Shown here piece after piece: positions 8,777 through 16,231 of a DNA stretch of 64,000 nt. Position 1 is the first letter of the stretch, and each line of letters opens with the position of its first letter. The notes beneath the pieces were generated by a model. The model searched no databases, was not told where the DNA came from, and saw only the letters and a list, made by a program, of their open reading frames with translations. The stretch is from Actinomadura flavalba DSM 45200 (GTDB lineage Bacteria; Actinomycetota; Actinomycetes; Streptosporangiales; Streptosporangiaceae). The stretch is taken from positions 682,001 through 746,000 of the forward strand of contig NZ_KB894093.1 in the NCBI RefSeq assembly GCF_000374305.1, written 5' to 3'. The translations under genes and the position numbers were made by a program.

Positions 8777-9139
8777 TTGGTCCGTCGCCAGCTCGGCCAG
8801 CTCGAAGCCGAGATCCTCGCCGTGCTCGCCGCGGACGAGCACGCCCTCGCGCCCGCCGACATCCGCGCCCGCCTCGCCGGCGAGCCCGCCTACACCACCG
8901 TCAACACCGTGCTGTTCCGGCTGCTGGAGAAGGGCCTGGTCACCCGCGACCGCGACGGCCGCCACTTCACCTACCGGCTCATGGTCGACGAGTCCCGCCT
9001 CGTCGCCGACCGCATGCGCGAGCACCTGCGCTACGCCAGCGACCCGCCCGGCGTCCTCACCCAGTTCGTGCAGACCCTGACCAGCGAGGAGGAGGCGGCG
9101 CTGCGCGCGGTCCTGCGCGACGGCGAGCCCGGCCCATGA
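8777..9139 (+). CDS. BlaI/MecI/CopY family transcriptional repressor
   Basis: This 120-residue winged-helix repressor has the usual size for BlaI/MecI. LGQLEAEILAVLAADEHALAP opens the fold; YTTVNTVLFRLLEKGLVTRD is the recognition-helix block that defines the family (yTTV.t.l.rL..KG.v), and RHFTYRL forms the wing. The C-terminal LTSEEEAALRAVL region should dimerise. No ATG fits; a TTG at 8777 preceded by GAAGG gives the family N-terminus, whereas an ATG at 8687 would place the operator inside the gene. Its stop overlaps the ATG of the M56 protease by 4 nt, the classic blaI-blaR pair. No beta-lactamase or PBP gene lies nearby; the likely targets are terD, spo0M and terB. Confidence 0.92.
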   Translation: MVRRQLGQLEAEILAVLAADEHALAPADIRARLAGEPAYTTVNTVLFRLLEKGLVTRDRDGRHFTYRLMVDESRLVADRMREHLRYASDPPGVLTQFVQTLTSEEEAALRAVLRDGEPGP

Positions 9140-10002
9140 CCGTCCTCACGTTCGCGCCCGCGTTCATCACGCTCGTGCTCGCCGCCTTCGTCGGCGTCCT
9201 GCCGCCGCCGCTGCACCCGGTGTGGTCGGCGCGGCTGCTCGCCATCGTCGCGGTGACGACGGCGCTCGCGGTCCTCGGCACCGCCGGGTTCGTCGGCGTC
9301 AACTACCTGGCCGGGCTCGACCCGGCCGCGACGGCGTGGCTGCCCGAGTGGGCGCTGTTCGGCGACGACCGGCCGCTCCCCGCCGTGCTCGGCGTGCCCG
9401 CGCTCGCCCTGACGGCGGCGGGCGTCACCGTCGCGGCCGTCCGGTCGGCGCGGTGGCGGCGCGAGATCCGCGCCGCCCGGCGGGACGCGCGGACCGTCGT
9501 CGGCACCGACGAGCCCGTCGCGCTCGCCGTCCCCGGCCGGGACGGCGGCGTGCTGGTGTCGCGGGGGCTGCTGGCGCTGCTCACGCGGGACGAGCTGCGC
9601 GTCGTCTTCGAGCACGAGCGCTGCCACCTGCGGCACCGCCATCACCGGTACCTGGCCGCCGGCGCGCTCTCGGCGGCGGTGCTGCCGCCGCTGCGACCGC
9701 TCGACCGGCGGTTGCGCTTCACCGTCGAGCGCTGGGCGGACGAGGCCGCCGCCGAGGCCGTCGGCGACCGCGCGCTCGTCGCGCGGACGATCGCGCGGGT
9801 GGCGCTGAACCGCGCGCCGGGGGCGTTGCCCGCGTTCGCGGGCAACGGGGTACCGCAGCGCGTGCAGGCGCTACTTTCCGAACCTCCAGGTAAGAATCCT
9901 GTCACCGGCCCCGTGACGGTGGTGTCGACGGGCGCGACGACGACCGCGATGGCGTCGGCCGCGTTCCAGCTCGACCGGGCGATCGGGTTCATCCTGCTCT
10001 GA
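9136..10002 (+). CDS. M56 family (BlaR1/MecR1-like) membrane metalloprotease
   Basis: This 288-residue protease is thought to sense a signal and inactivate its partner BlaI repressor. Hydrophobic helices lie at about residues 4-24, 32-58 and 82-102; the zinc motif is HERCH at 160-164 within FEHERCHLRHRHHRYL, and ERWADEAAAEAVGD downstream is the expected third-ligand region. Another weak hydrophobic segment closes the chain. It lacks the extracellular penicillin-binding sensor domain of BlaR1, so its signal is not obviously a beta-lactam. The ATG overlaps the blaI stop (ATGA). Confidence 0.9.
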   Translation: MTVLTFAPAFITLVLAAFVGVLPPPLHPVWSARLLAIVAVTTALAVLGTAGFVGVNYLAGLDPAATAWLPEWALFGDDRPLPAVLGVPALALTAAGVTVAAVRSARWRREIRAARRDARTVVGTDEPVALAVPGRDGGVLVSRGLLALLTRDELRVVFEHERCHLRHRHHRYLAAGALSAAVLPPLRPLDRRLRFTVERWADEAAAEAVGDRALVARTIARVALNRAPGALPAFAGNGVPQRVQALLSEPPGKNPVTGPVTVVSTGATTTAMASAAFQLDRAIGFILL

Positions 10003-10023
10003 CGGTGGAACCCCCGGATCTGC

Positions 10024-10039
10024 TATTACGTTTGTCGTA
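10024..10039. promoter_or_regulatory. BlaI-like operator C (upstream of terB)
   Basis: TATTACGTTTGTCGTA is the third copy of the motif at 6949 and 8705, placed 22 nt after the M56 stop codon and 51 bp before the terB ATG. It indicates a separate, BlaI-controlled promoter for terB. Confidence 0.6.
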
Positions 10040-10090
10040 GCGGGTCGTCAGGTCGGCCCGCCGTGCACCCCTGACAGGAGATTTCGGACC

Positions 10091-10546
10091 ATGGCCATCT
10101 GGAACCGTCTGCGCGAGTCCGCCCAGGGCATGCAGGAGCAGCTCCTCGCCAAGAAGAACGACCTCAAGAGCGGCGCGTTCCGTGACGCGAGCATGGCGGT
10201 CTGCGCGCTCGTCGCCGCCGCCGACGGCACCGTCGATCCGTCCGAACGCAGCCGCACCGCGAACCTCATCGCCTCCAACGAGGTCCTCCAGAACTTCCCC
10301 GCCGCCGACCTCCAGCAGCGCTTCAACGCCTACCTCGACAAGCTCACCGCCGACTTCGACTTCGGCAAGGTCGGCGTCCTCCAGGACATCGGCAAGGTCA
10401 AGAAGAAGCCCGCCGAGGCCCGCGCCGTCATCCAGATCGGCATCATCATCGGCGGCGCCGACGGCCACTTCGACGACACCGAGAAGTCCGTGGTCCGCGA
10501 AGCCTGCTTCGCCGTCGGCCTCTCCCCCGAGGAGTTCGACCTGTAA
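10091..10546 (+). CDS. terB: TerB family tellurite resistance protein
   Basis: This 151-residue all-helical protein has the TerB layout: two acidic, metal-binding-like loops, AAADGTVDPSER (about 43-54) and GGADGHFDDTEK (about 120-131), related by internal symmetry. The first 30 residues form an amphipathic lead helix (MAIWNRLRESAQGMQEQLL). TerB proteins act with TerD and TerC in membrane-associated stress complexes. The start is clear: AGGAG lies 8-12 nt upstream of the ATG. A strong hairpin follows the stop. With terD it makes two Ter-family genes behind matching BlaI-like boxes; terC and terZ are absent from the window. Confidence 0.93.
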   Translation: MAIWNRLRESAQGMQEQLLAKKNDLKSGAFRDASMAVCALVAAADGTVDPSERSRTANLIASNEVLQNFPAADLQQRFNAYLDKLTADFDFGKVGVLQDIGKVKKKPAEARAVIQIGIIIGGADGHFDDTEKSVVREACFAVGLSPEEFDL

Positions 10547-10556
10547 CGAGCGGCCC

Positions 10557-10584
10557 GTCTGCGGCTACGGCGCGAGCCGCAGAC
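10557..10584 (+). terminator. Terminator after terB
   Basis: A perfect 10-bp stem (GTCTGCGGCT, 10557-10566, and its complement, 10575-10584) with an 8-nt loop lies 11 nt after the terB stop codon. Confidence 0.75.
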
Positions 10585-10643
10585 CCCGCCCCGGCTCACG
10601 ACCGCCGCACACCGCTCCCGCAGAGCAGTCCGTTGCTCCGCGG

Positions 10644-12632
10644 TCAGCTCGCCGCGTGTTTGCCGTTGCCTCGGCGGGGTGGGGAGAGGCGGGGGGTCGA
10701 CTGGCGGGGGCGGCCGTGGCGGGGCGAGGACGGGCGCGGCGACGGGAGGTCAGGGGCGGGGTCCGGGGGCGGGTCGACGGGGGTGTCCGAGGCGGGGGTC
10801 TGGCGCTGGAGTTCGCGCTGGTACTCCTCGAACTCCATCGAGTGGGCCGTCGGGAGCGTGATGATACCCGGGTTGGCGTCCACCAGGAGGACGCGGCGGC
10901 CCGACGTGCCCGCGTGGGTGAAGACCATCGCGGTCGGCGGGAGCTGCTGGAGCTGGGGCGGCTCCACGGTCAGCTCGCGGGCGCGCTGCCGGGCGGGCGA
11001 CGGCGAGATCGTGCGCCCCCACGCCGTCGCCGACGAGATGCCCTGCACGAGCGCGTCGTCGTCGGCCGCCGGAGCGGGCAGCGGCGACCACGCGGGCTCG
11101 GTCAGCCCGTCGCCGCGCACCCGCGCGTACGCGACCGTCGAGGCGTACGACTCGCCCGCCACGTCGAACAGCGTCTCCCCCGCCGTGTCGGTGATCTCCG
11201 CGACGAGCAGCGGCTGGTCCGCGCCGATGTGCTCGGCCGCGATCCGCGCGTCCTCGGGGTTGCCGAGCCGCATGAAGCCCACCGCCGCGTGCCCCCGGCG
11301 GCCCAGCCGCTCCCGCACGTGGTTCGGGATGGACCGGTACATCAGCACCAGGCCCGTGCCCGTCGCCTCGCACGCGTCGATGAGCCGGTCCAGCACGTCG
11401 CCGCGCAGCTTCTCCGCCCCGCACAGGAACAGCGTGTGGTCCCACCGGCCGCCCGGCGGCGACTCGCGGATGCGGTGCGTCAGCGCCGTCGTGACGTACG
11501 TGCCGAGGACGCGGTTCGTCAGCACGCCCGCCCGCCGGTCCATCGACACCACGTGCAGCCGCGACGGCGGCAGGTTCACCTGCTCGGTCGCCAGCTTCTC
11601 CAGCTTGCGGAGCTGCGCCTCCAGCGCCCACGCGTGCCGCACCACGATGCGGTCGGTGGCGTTGCGGCCGAACAGCGCCGAGACGCGTTCGAGCTGCTCG
11701 TCGGTGAGCAGGCCGCGGCGCAGGTCGTCGCGCGGGTCGCCGACCTGCGCGAGCACGCGCAGCGCCGCGGTGATCTGCGGGATCGTCGGCGACGGCCCCA
11801 GCACCTCGATGATCCGCTCCAGGATGGAGTTGTCGAACGACAGGTCGCGGGTGCTCGCCTGCTCCTCGCCCGCGCTGACGACCAGCGACAGCACGTCCGC
11901 CAGCGCCTCGGGGCCGAGGCCGCGCGTCGCGTCCAGCCGGGGCAGGTCGGCGGGCAGCACCCACACCAGCGGGTCGTCGCCCCGGTCGGCGGCCAGCCGC
12001 AGCAGGTCGTGCGCGACGGCGCCCTCCGACAGGTCGATGACGGTGAGGCGCGAGCCGACCGCGAGACGGGCCGCGCCCATCGTCGTCACCGCCGCCGACC
12101 AGCCCGCGAGCGTGCCGCCGACGACGTCGACGCGGTCGACGCCGGGCGGCACCGCGACCGGGTACCACTCGCGCTGGCCCTCATAGGCGCGCCGGCGTTC
12201 CTCCCAGGCCCGCAGCTTCTCGGCGTAGACGGCCTCCGCTTCGGAGACGACGCGCTCGTGCGCGGTGCGGGCCGCGTCGTCGCGCGCCCGCTGGGCGGCG
12301 ACGCGGGCGCGGGCGGCGCGCTCGTCCCGCCACAGCGCCGACCCGGTGATGCCGAGCACGACGGCGCACGCCACCAGCGCCACGAGCGCGAACGCCCACG
12401 GCAGCACGCCCGCGACGGCGATCAGCAGGAACAGCGAGATCCCGGCCACGGCACCGCCCGCCGCGATCCGCAGCGGGCGCCCGACGAACTGGTCCCCCGG
12501 CGCCCGCGTCACCGTGGCCGCGGACGGGCCCGGCGGATGCGTCGGCGGCACGGGCGGCGGCCCCGGGTCGGGGTGCACCTGCGCGTAACGCCAGCCCACG
12601 TACACGCGGTCGGCCTGGATGAACCGCGTCAT
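10644..12632 (-). CDS. Membrane protein with degenerate ATPase-like domain
   Basis: I do not recognise a named family for this protein of about 662 residues. In order it shows a proline-rich N-terminus (15-40), two membrane helices (about 55-100; ISLFLLIAVAGVLPWAFALV), a charged helical linker with many Arg/Glu (105-150), and a long globular domain (165-580). The globular part resembles HerA/VirB4-like ATPases: a GGTLAGWSA stretch sits where a Walker A would be but lacks GKT/S, and HTLFLCGAEKLRGDVLDRL followed by GLVLMYRS looks like a Walker B and sensor region. A Pro/Arg-rich basic tail ends the chain. The ATG at 12632 was chosen; an ATG six codons upstream (12650) is equally possible. Catalytic activity is doubtful. 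Confidence 0.55.
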   Translation of the reverse strand: MTRFIQADRVYVGWRYAQVHPDPGPPPVPPTHPPGPSAATVTRAPGDQFVGRPLRIAAGGAVAGISLFLLIAVAGVLPWAFALVALVACAVVLGITGSALWRDERAARARVAAQRARDDAARTAHERVVSEAEAVYAEKLRAWEERRRAYEGQREWYPVAVPPGVDRVDVVGGTLAGWSAAVTTMGAARLAVGSRLTVIDLSEGAVAHDLLRLAADRGDDPLVWVLPADLPRLDATRGLGPEALADVLSLVVSAGEEQASTRDLSFDNSILERIIEVLGPSPTIPQITAALRVLAQVGDPRDDLRRGLLTDEQLERVSALFGRNATDRIVVRHAWALEAQLRKLEKLATEQVNLPPSRLHVVSMDRRAGVLTNRVLGTYVTTALTHRIRESPPGGRWDHTLFLCGAEKLRGDVLDRLIDACEATGTGLVLMYRSIPNHVRERLGRRGHAAVGFMRLGNPEDARIAAEHIGADQPLLVAEITDTAGETLFDVAGESYASTVAYARVRGDGLTEPAWSPLPAPAADDDALVQGISSATAWGRTISPSPARQRARELTVEPPQLQQLPPTAMVFTHAGTSGRRVLLVDANPGIITLPTAHSMEFEEYQRELQRQTPASDTPVDPPPDPAPDLPSPRPSSPRHGRPRQSTPRLSPPRRGNGKHAAS

Positions 12633-12854
12633 CGCGGACCCGCCTGCCATGTCCGTCACGTCGTGAGACCCCTGGGTGATGCCGGTACTGCGGGAACGCC
12701 TCTCCGGCACAGGGTAAAGAGAATCCCGCCGTGCCGCGTCCCCTTCACACGAACGTGTCCCCCGATCTCCGACTCCACTGGACAATTCACCCACCTAGCC
12801 CACCTGCGGCAAACAACGGACACCCAGGCCCCACCCGTGTCCGCATCCGGCCAT

Positions 12855-15026
12855 TCAGCCGGAGTGCAGAAGTTCCTCCCAGATGGCGCAGACCCGGGGG
12901 AGGTCGTAGGCGTCGCGGACCTGGGCCCGCGCGATCCGCCGTTCTTCTTGCCAGCGGTCGCCGTGGACGATGACTTCGATGGCGTCGGCGAGCTCGACGG
13001 GGTCGCGGTGAATCCAGCGGCGGTCGTAGACGGTGTCGGCGCCGGGCCAGGGCAGCAGGGCGGGGACGGCGCCGGACGCCATGCCCTCGGCGGGCGAGAG
13101 GTGGAAGGACTCGTCGTCGCTGGTGGACAGGACGAAGCCGATGCGGCGGAGCCAGGCGCCGATGTCGCCGCCGTAGCCGTCGAAGACGACGCCGGAGCGC
13201 AGGGACTCCGAGCGGGCGATGCGGCGGAACAGCGCCTCGTAGTGTTCGCGTTCCTCGGGGCGCTTCCAGATCCACCAGTACTCCCACGGCAGCTTCGACT
13301 TCACGAACAGGGTGAAGCGCGGGTCGCGGCGGCGCAGTTCCTCCACGACGTCCACGGCCAGGTCGAGGCGCTTGCGGGACGGGGCGGCGCCGATGACGCC
13401 GAGGTGGAAGCGGGCGTCGGCGAGCTTGGGGCGGTCGAGCTGGTCGAGATCGACCCAGTTCGGGATGACCGTGATCTTCTCGGCGGGCCAGCCCGTCCGC
13501 TCGCGGGTGAGGTCGGCGTAGTGCGGGCTCACGCAGACGACCTGGTCGACCTTGCCGATGTCGAGCCGGTCCGGCCAGCCCGCGTCCAGCTCGAACCGGT
13601 GCAGGCGCACGATGAGCCGCTGCCTCGACCGCTTGTGCCGGGCGTACCAGAGCGCGTTGGGGCCGCACCACTCGCAGACGACGACGTCCGCCCAGGCCGC
13701 CAGCTCCCTGCTGCGCGCCTCGTCATGGTCGGCGAGCGACCGCCACGGGTCGACGCGGACCTCCAGATTCGGCAGCGCCTCCAGGTGGCGCAGGAGGCGG
13801 GTGAAGAACTTCAGGTCGTGCCCGGCGACGACGACGCGGAGCCTGCGGTCCGTCGGAACGGTGCCCGGCGGGAACTCGCGGGCCAGGATCGCGCGCAGGC
13901 GGCCGGCGGCGCGGTCGAGGGTGAAGTCGCCCGCCGCGGCACGGCAGCGCTCGGCGGCCGTCGCGTAGACGCCGGGCTGCTGGACGGCGCGGCGCAGGAC
14001 GTCCACGGCGTCGTCCTCGTCCGTGGCGAACAACGGGTAGTCGTCTCCGAGGAGCGCGGTGTGCATCGGAGTGCGGTTCAGCAGCACCGGCAGGCCGAGG
14101 GCGCCGAACTCCAGCACCTTCGTGGACAGTTCGAGGCTCGCGTCCATCTCCGGGGCGCGCCACGACAGGCCGATGTCGGCGGACGCCGCCAGCGCCATCG
14201 CCTTCTCCCGGGGATGCCCGCCGTGCCAGACGACGCCCGCCGCGCCGGTGAGGGCGCGGCGCATGCGCTCGGCGAAGTCGGGGTCGGCGCGCTCGTCGTG
14301 GATCTTGTCGCCGACCATGTGGAGTTCGGCGGGCACGCCCGCGTCGGTGAGGCGCTTGGGCAAGCCCGTCATCTCGTAGGTGTTCCAGCGCAGCGCGAAC
14401 TTGCCCGTGTAGACGAGCCGGAGCTGGCTGCCCGGCGTGCGCGGGCCGTCCGCCGCCAGGCCGGGCGGCAGGACGACGACCGGCGGGAACAGCGCGCACT
14501 TGCCGCACGTCTCCGGGACGGTCTGCTCCAGGAAGCAGCGCAGTTCCTCGGTCTGGCACAGCAGCACCCGGGACGCGCGGGCGATGCGCCGCAGGTCGCC
14601 GTGGATCGCCGGGGTGAATCCGGCGACGTTCCGCGGGACGTCGGTGAGGTAGCTCCACAGCCGTCCCTGGAACGCGCCGTCCCCGGCGAGCGCGGCGGCG
14701 ACGGCGCGGCCCCGGACGACGACGAGGTCGTGCGGGCGGTCGCCGTCGATCCGCGCCAGGACCCGGTGCGCCTGCGCGACCGTCAGCGGGGCGTCGTCGT
14801 CGACCAGGCCCTCGTGGTGCGGGTACCGGACGGTGACGCCGTCGAGCCCGGTCAGCGGATCGACGAGCCGTCCCGTGCGGACGGGCGCCTTGAGGACGAG
14901 CGTGACCGCGCACCCCGCGTCCCGCAGGGCCCGCACCATCGACTGGGCCCAGATCGCCGAGCCGTCGATGAGGTTGAGGTCGACGTCGCCGTACACGAGG
15001 GCGCGGCGCGGGCGCGTGGCCGTCAT
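12855..15026 (-). CDS. Two-domain glycosyltransferase (GT4/GT1 fold)
   Basis: This 723-residue cytoplasmic protein holds two GT-B-like units. The first (1-400) opens with ALVYGDVDLNLIDGSAIWAQ and carries LRLVYTGKFALRWNT and an acceptor-side HGGHPREKAMALAASADIGL block. The second (about 405-720) has RLRVVVAGHDLKFF, VVCVSPHYADLT, ITVIPNWVDLDQL, LGVIGAAPSRKRLDLAV and SPAEGMASGAVPALLPW, typical of GT4 retaining transferases that use nucleotide sugars. The ATG overlaps the stop of the upstream coiled-coil gene by 4 nt, so they are translated together. With the epimerase and dehydrogenase nearby it probably helps build a cell-wall or capsular polymer. Donor and acceptor are unknown. Confidence 0.85.
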   Translation of the reverse strand: MTATRPRRALVYGDVDLNLIDGSAIWAQSMVRALRDAGCAVTLVLKAPVRTGRLVDPLTGLDGVTVRYPHHEGLVDDDAPLTVAQAHRVLARIDGDRPHDLVVVRGRAVAAALAGDGAFQGRLWSYLTDVPRNVAGFTPAIHGDLRRIARASRVLLCQTEELRCFLEQTVPETCGKCALFPPVVVLPPGLAADGPRTPGSQLRLVYTGKFALRWNTYEMTGLPKRLTDAGVPAELHMVGDKIHDERADPDFAERMRRALTGAAGVVWHGGHPREKAMALAASADIGLSWRAPEMDASLELSTKVLEFGALGLPVLLNRTPMHTALLGDDYPLFATDEDDAVDVLRRAVQQPGVYATAAERCRAAAGDFTLDRAAGRLRAILAREFPPGTVPTDRRLRVVVAGHDLKFFTRLLRHLEALPNLEVRVDPWRSLADHDEARSRELAAWADVVVCEWCGPNALWYARHKRSRQRLIVRLHRFELDAGWPDRLDIGKVDQVVCVSPHYADLTRERTGWPAEKITVIPNWVDLDQLDRPKLADARFHLGVIGAAPSRKRLDLAVDVVEELRRRDPRFTLFVKSKLPWEYWWIWKRPEEREHYEALFRRIARSESLRSGVVFDGYGGDIGAWLRRIGFVLSTSDDESFHLSPAEGMASGAVPALLPWPGADTVYDRRWIHRDPVELADAIEVIVHGDRWQEERRIARAQVRDAYDLPRVCAIWEELLHSG

Positions 15027-16123
15027 GCGAACCGTCCCAGGATGTCGTCGAGGTCGGCGGGGGTGAGCGGCCCGGTGCCCGGGACGACGGCGTCCCAGCC
15101 GAGGCCGGGCAGCCCCGGCGACGGTTCGGCGTTCCGCCACAGCACGACCGGCCGCCCGAGCGCCCGCGCCGCCGCGGCGACGGCCAGCAGCGTCCGCTGC
15201 CGGTCGGCCGCCCCGGCATCCCCCAGATACGCCCACGGATGCCCCGCGACACAGGCCGCCGCCTCGAACACGACGAGATCAGGATCAACCTGGTCAACCA
15301 CAACAGCCGCATCATGCGGATTCAACAAGACCACGTGAACCCCACCGCGCTCAGCAATCAACCCGGCGCCGGAGGCCCTACCACCGGCCCCCGACCGACC
15401 GTACGCCCCACCCCGCCCAGACGCCGGATCACCACTGAACGGGCCGCCAGGCACCGCGTACGACCCGCCCCGCCCGCCCGGGCTGCGTGCGGGGTCGTCG
15501 GCAGACGGGCTGGCAGGCGTTGCGCCCGGCCCGCCCGACGCAGACGCGGGGTCATCCGAAAACGGGCCGCCAGGCGCCGCGTACGACCCGCCCGGCCCAC
15601 CCGGGAGAGGTGCGGGGTCGTCGTGAGCGGGGCTGGCGGGTGTTGGGAACGGGCCTGTCCGCTCGTGCGGGGTGAGTGCCGGGTCGCTGGTGAGTCCGCG
15701 GTGCGGGCGTCGGTCGGGGGCGGAGGTCAGGGCTTCTCGGGAGGCGGCTGTGAGGGCGCCCGCGACGACCAGGCCGGAGGGGCGCAGGGCGGCGCCGAAC
15801 AGGAGGCGTTCGTCCTGGCCGACCTCGCCGCGCAGCTCCGGCCAGCCGTCCGCCGCACCCGGCCCCGGGACCGTCTGCGGCGACGCGGGTGTGCGGCCCT
15901 TGGCCATCCGGTACAGGTCGCGGGGCAGCGCGATCAGGCCGCGTCCCGGCTTGCGGGCCGCCGCCGCGAGACGTCGTCCCACCTGCAACGCGGTCGACGC
16001 CTCCAGCGCGGCCAGCCGTGTCTGCGTCTCCCGCAGCCGCCGCTCGCGCTCGCGCAGATCCCGCTCCCGCTTGCGCAACCGGGCTTCAAGCCGCTGGATC
16101 TCGGCATCCCGCTCGTCGCTCAT
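15023..16123 (-). CDS. Coiled-coil protein with Gly/Pro repeat region
   Basis: The function of this 366-residue protein is not recognised. Residues 1-48 are an Arg/Glu-rich coiled coil (RLEARLRKRERDLRERERRL). A middle region, about 140-260, is low-complexity Gly/Pro/Ser/Asp with a 41-residue repeat (SYAAPGGPFSDDPAS, then SYAVPGGPFSGDPAS). The C-terminal 100 residues look like a small alpha/beta fold (VHVVLLNPHDAAVVVDQVDP, LGRPVVLWRNAEPSPGLPGL) that resembles the acceptor half of a glycosyltransferase or a CheY-like unit. A similar N-terminal coiled coil begins the large transferase at 33967, suggesting a shared scaffold role. It sits between wecB and the two-domain transferase. Confidence 0.6.
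   Translation of the reverse strand: MSDERDAEIQRLEARLRKRERDLRERERRLRETQTRLAALEASTALQVGRRLAAAARKPGRGLIALPRDLYRMAKGRTPASPQTVPGPGAADGWPELRGEVGQDERLLFGAALRPSGLVVAGALTAASREALTSAPDRRPHRGLTSDPALTPHERTGPFPTPASPAHDDPAPLPGGPGGSYAAPGGPFSDDPASASGGPGATPASPSADDPARSPGGRGGSYAVPGGPFSGDPASGRGGAYGRSGAGGRASGAGLIAERGGVHVVLLNPHDAAVVVDQVDPDLVVFEAAACVAGHPWAYLGDAGAADRQRTLLAVAAAARALGRPVVLWRNAEPSPGLPGLGWDAVVPGTGPLTPADLDDILGRFA
15438..15592. repeat. Intragenic direct repeat, 123-bp period
   Basis: Two 32-nt copies (15438-15469 and 15561-15592) differ at a single base and are 123 bp apart, equal to 41 codons. They encode the GGPF-type repeat of the coiled-coil protein and reflect in-frame tandem duplication. Confidence 0.8.
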
Positions 16124-16231
16124 ACCCCACCCCTTCCCACCCGCGCCCCACCCACCGCTGGCGCGGCGGGGCGGGCCCCGGTGGGCGTTATCGAGTCGGC
16201 CGTGGATCGGGTGGTGGACGAGTGGTCGGAG

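Noticed and set aside
8777..10002. Beta-lactam resistance cassette
   Set aside because: BlaI and the M56 protease are present, but no beta-lactamase or PBP gene is nearby and the protease lacks a penicillin sensor.
10182..15338. Very long open frame on the plus strand
   Set aside because: It lies antisense to the ATPase-like and two-domain glycosyltransferase genes. Its translation is Arg/Ala/Gly-biased with no family blocks, which is expected of the opposite strand in very GC-rich DNA.
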